Shown here piece by piece: positions 6,371 to 8,628 of a stretch of DNA of 8,628 bases. The notes beneath the pieces were generated by a model. It saw nothing but the letters and a program-made list of their open reading frames with translations, was not told where the DNA came from and ran no database searches. The DNA is taken from NCBI GenBank assembly GCA_903953615.1, contig CAJBKH010000144.1:1-8628 (forward strand), read 5' to 3'. This stretch comes from an uncultured Bacteroidota bacterium. GTDB taxonomy: Bacteria; Bacteroidota; Bacteroidia; NS11-12g; UBA955. The position numbers and the translations under genes were made by a program. Position 1 is the first letter of the stretch, and each line of letters starts with the position of its first letter.

Positions 6371-6930
6371 GAGGCGATAAAATTTCTTACAATTTCTTCG
6401 GCTTTTAGCAAGGTGTCTTCTAATTTGTCATTGATTAAAACCTTGTCGTATTGTTGTTCAAATTGCAATTCAAACTGCGCTTTTTCAATTCGCATTTGCA
6501 ATTGGTGTTCAACCTCTGTGCTTCTTTTGCGCAAGCGCTCCATTAAAATATCAATGCTAGGCGGACGGAGAAATACCGACAAAGCTTGTTCTCCAAATTT
6601 TTTCTTAATATTCAAACCACCCACTACATCTACGTCGAATACCACTGTTTTACCTTCGCTCCACAAGCGTTCAATTTCACTGTTCAAAGTGCCGTAGAAT
6701 ATGCCTTTGTAGACTTCTTCGTGCTCTAGAAAAGCGCCATTTTCAATTTTGTTTTCGAAATCAGCCACTTCTAAAAAATGGTACTCCCTGCCGTCTACTT
6801 CATTCTCACGCGGTTTACGTGTGGTAGCCGAAACAGAAAAACCAAGTTCAGGAATGGTTTTTAATAAATGGTTCACAACAGTGGTTTTACCGCTGCCAGA
6901 AGGAGCTGAAAATATGATGACTTTATTCAA
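6367..6930 (-). CDS. gmk: guanylate kinase (TTG start)
   Basis: Guanylate kinase phosphorylates GMP to GDP with ATP in the cytoplasm. With the preferred TTG at 6930 the product has 187 residues and begins MNKVIIFSAPSGSGKTT, the usual start for this family. The P-loop is GSGKTT (12-17 in this numbering). The GMP-binding segment SVSATTRKPRENEVDGREYHF follows at 32-52, then EHEEVYKGIFYGT (69-81), VVFDVDVVGGLNIKKK (96-111) and the lid region FLRPPSIDILMERLRKRSTE (120-139), where Ser replaces the common Gly in the RxRGTE motif. A second in-frame TTG at 6948 would add six residues (MFLCSA) and cannot be excluded. No ATG is available, because the frame is closed by TAA at 6955-6957. The gene overlaps nadD by 4 bases (ATGA) and leads the gmk-nadD-Fe-S operon, divergent from the PKD gene. 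No clean promoter was found on this strand. Confidence 0.95.
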   Translation of the reverse strand: MNKVIIFSAPSGSGKTTVVNHLLKTIPELGFSVSATTRKPRENEVDGREYHFLEVADFENKIENGAFLEHEEVYKGIFYGTLNSEIERLWSEGKTVVFDVDVVGGLNIKKKFGEQALSVFLRPPSIDILMERLRKRSTEVEHQLQMRIEKAQFELQFEQQYDKVLINDKLEDTLLKAEEIVRNFIAS

Positions 6931-6987
6931 GGCACTGCAAAGAAACAAAGATTTTTAGAATAAAAATTCGTATTTTAATAAAATATA

Positions 6988-7019
6988 TTTTCCTAAGGCA
7001 ACCAACTGACTTATATTTG
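6988..7019 (+). promoter_or_regulatory. probable promoter of the PKD-repeat gene
   Basis: TATATTTG at 7012-7019 matches the Bacteroidota -7 consensus TAnnTTTG exactly. TTTT at 6988-6991, 20 bases upstream, matches three of four bases of the -33 TTTG box. Initiation near 7025 would leave a leader of about 20 bases before the TTG at 7044, the same geometry as the queA promoter. Confidence 0.5.
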
Positions 7020-7043
7020 TGTCTACTTTAAAATAGCACGATT

Positions 7044-8628
7044 TTGCTAAAGCGTTTCTCCTTTTTTGTATGCTTTTTTAGTTGTTTTTATGCCCTTCAA
7101 GCAGCGCCAGTGGCAGACTTTACCTTGTCTGTCAAGCAGGGGTGTGTACCTTTAACAGTATCATTTACAAATAAAAGTACAGGCAGTCCCACCAAATATG
7201 AATGGGATTTTGGCAATGGCAATAAATCAACTTTGCTCAATCCATCGGCTATTTATTATAAATCGGGCAATTTCGCAGTAACCCTTACCGTTTGGGATGC
7301 AAGTGGTGCTAAAGCCTCCAAAACCTTTAACCCCATTCGTGTTTTCAGAAATCCAACGGCAGAGTTTACCGCAGATACAGTGGGCTGTGTGGGCGACTTA
7401 TTGAATTTTAAAGACCTTTCTACAAAAGCCGATACCGCCATTGTTAAATGGACCTGGGATTATGGGGATGGTGCACTAACCAATAGTCAAAACTCTCAAC
7501 ACGCCTATACCTACGATAATTTTTTTACCATTGGATTAACCATAGTGGATGGCTACGGTTGTAAAAGTTTAGAGACAAAAATTAAATACATACGCATTAA
7601 GCCCAAACCAAAATTGAATTTTGTGTTAAGCACCCTCTATAGCTGTTCGGTGCCTGTTAAAGTTACCGCCCTTAATAGCAGCACAGGGACTACAAGTTAC
7701 AATTGGAGTTCTACCAACGGGAATTCGGCTACTACTAAAGATTTTTTCTTCGATATTACATCCATGGGTAATGTCTCTGTTACGCTTAAGGCCACTGCTG
7801 CCAATGGTTGCGACGCTGAGCTTACCAAAGGACCCATCGTAGTGCAAAAAATGAAACCCGATTTTTCATTTCCTGCGGGCAATTTCTGTCAAAATACCGA
7901 CCTTACTTTTAACAATACTTCCAACCCAGCGCCTTCTACTAACCAATACGAGTGGGACTTTGGTGATGGCAGTGCATTAGATAAATCTAAAAATCCGACA
8001 CATAAATTTACCACTGATGGTACGTTCACAATTAAGTTAACCATTACGAATGGTGCATGTGTGGAGAGTATAACAAAAACAATTGTTATTAAAAAACAAC
8101 CGCAAGTGAATGTAACGGTTGATGATACTGTGGGTTGCCGACTACCTTCTACCATTACTGCTAGAATCAGTGGGGCCTCACTTGCCAATAGCCTTTGGAA
8201 TTGGGGTGATAAGACTCCGATTGTTACATTAGCAGGTGGACAATCGTCAATTACACATACCTACACCATTAAAAAAGCCTTTCCATTAACCTACAGAGCC
8301 ACGGATGTCAATGGTTGTTATATTGAAGATACCTTTCCCTATTTGCTCCATATTGCCGACCAAAAGGTGGACATCATTCCCGATAGTGTAACTGGTTGTA
8401 TTCCCAAAACTGTAAAATTTGATATTACCGAGAAATTGTTTCAACAAGTAAAATCCTACAATTGGACCTTTAACGATACCAATGCCAAATACACCATTAA
8501 ACAACCGACACGCACTTTTTACAAAAGGGGAAAATATAATGTTATATTAAACGTAACCACTATTCAAGGGTGTGTTTTAGTAGATACCGCTCAAATAAAA
8601 TTAGGCGAAAAATGGAAGCCTTCTTTCT
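7044..8628 (+). CDS. large secreted protein with at least six tandem PKD domains, 3' end beyond the window
   Basis: The frame is open from the TAA at 7029-7031 to the window edge (528 codons plus one base) with no stop. No ATG lies near the start. TTG at 7044 gives MLKRFSFFVCFFSCFYALQAA, a convincing signal peptide with probable cleavage near residue 20-21. Six PKD (polycystic kidney disease, Ig-like) domains follow. Their core tryptophan or WDFGDG-type motifs are at residues 54 (WDFGNG), 138 (WDYGDG), 221 (degenerate, WSSTNG), 304 (WDFGDG), 387 (WNWGDK) and 474 (WTFNDT). Such proteins in Bacteroidota are cell-surface or secreted, often ending in a type IX secretion or gliding-motility C-terminal domain. 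That end is not visible here, so the export route is inference. Likely roles are adhesion, glycan binding or a structural stalk. I cannot assign a specific function. Confidence 0.88.
   Translation, partial: MLKRFSFFVCFFSCFYALQAAPVADFTLSVKQGCVPLTVSFTNKSTGSPTKYEWDFGNGNKSTLLNPSAIYYKSGNFAVTLTVWDASGAKASKTFNPIRVFRNPTAEFTADTVGCVGDLLNFKDLSTKADTAIVKWTWDYGDGALTNSQNSQHAYTYDNFFTIGLTIVDGYGCKSLETKIKYIRIKPKPKLNFVLSTLYSCSVPVKVTALNSSTGTTSYNWSSTNGNSATTKDFFFDITSMGNVSVTLKATAANGCDAELTKGPIVVQKMKPDFSFPAGNFCQNTDLTFNNTSNPAPSTNQYEWDFGDGSALDKSKNPTHKFTTDGTFTIKLTITNGACVESITKTIVIKKQPQVNVTVDDTVGCRLPSTITARISGASLANSLWNWGDKTPIVTLAGGQSSITHTYTIKKAFPLTYRATDVNGCYIEDTFPYLLHIADQKVDIIPDSVTGCIPKTVKFDITEKLFQQVKSYNWTFNDTNAKYTIKQPTRTFYKRGKYNVILNVTTIQGCVLVDTAQIKLGEKWKPSF
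7110..8600 (+). repeat. tandem PKD domain array, period about 83 residues (about 250 bases)
   Basis: The core tryptophans are 84, 83, 83, 83 and 87 residues apart. Repeats 2 to 6 each carry one early and one late cysteine: Cys115/173, 201/256, 282/339, 365/425 and 452/510, all 55-60 residues apart. Repeat 1 has only the early one (Cys34). The units are diverged at DNA level, so this is an old protein repeat rather than a recent duplication. Confidence 0.85.

Noticed and set aside
6943..6955. TTTCTTTG and AATCTTTG before gmk on the minus strand as promoter boxes
   Set aside because: Both miss the TA of the -7 consensus and have no TTTG at the right distance upstream.
6320..6958. Plus-strand open frames at 6320-6697 and 6749-6958
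   Set aside because: They are antisense shadows of gmk and nadD, whose motifs are unambiguous on the minus strand.
7256..8504. Several minus-strand open frames (7256-7441, 7626-7847, 7697-7882, 7889-8188, 8286-8504)
   Set aside because: They are short, lack recognisable motifs and lie entirely antisense to the continuous PKD-repeat reading frame, which explains the sequence.
1..8628. CRISPR array, phage defence system, insertion sequence or tRNA gene
   Set aside because: No short direct-repeat array, transposase or nuclease motif, or cloverleaf-forming sequence was recognised on either strand.

Overview
The window looks like a chromosomal segment from a member of the Bacteroidota, probably a free-living or environmental, flavobacteria/sphingobacteria/chitinophaga-like organism. 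The evidence is low GC, Bacteroidota-type promoters (TTTG ... TAnnTTTG), no clear Shine-Dalgarno sequences, proteins with Bacteroidota-like sequence (QueA, the CCG-type Fe-S protein, a PorT-like outer-membrane barrel), and a large secreted PKD-repeat protein. I cannot name a genus from sequence alone. I see no tRNA, rRNA, CRISPR array, insertion sequence or phage genes, and no gap without a gene exceeds about 150 bases.

Layout, left to right. (1) Positions 1-1363, plus strand: the C-terminal part of a SulP anion transporter, followed with zero spacing (TAA then ATG) by a beta-carbonic anhydrase. Together they form a plausible bicarbonate uptake or interconversion pair. (2) 1356-1862, minus strand: an exported thioredoxin-like protein whose end overlaps the carbonic anhydrase gene by 8 bases. 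(3) 2009-3055, plus strand: queA (queuosine tRNA modification) behind a well-formed Bacteroidota promoter. It is closed by a perfect hairpin that also serves the convergent gene. (4) 3153-3860, minus strand: a secreted outer-membrane beta-barrel protein. (5) 4000-4995, plus strand: a LuxC-type acyl-CoA reductase with a TTG start. (6) 5007-6930, minus strand: a tight operon in the order gmk - nadD - (Fe-S) cysteine-rich domain protein. nadD is interrupted by one extra base in a run of five G (five C on the coding strand). (7) 7044 to the end, plus strand: the 5' part of a large secreted protein with at least six tandem PKD domains, starting at TTG and running off the window.

The genes are mostly housekeeping (tRNA modification, GMP phosphorylation, NAD synthesis) mixed with envelope and secreted proteins. 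I found no convincing new multi-gene system. The points most worth a second look are the nadD frameshift, the regular cysteine-paired PKD array, the recurrent TTG starts with no ATG alternative, and the solitary Fe-S protein whose first cluster motif lacks a cysteine.
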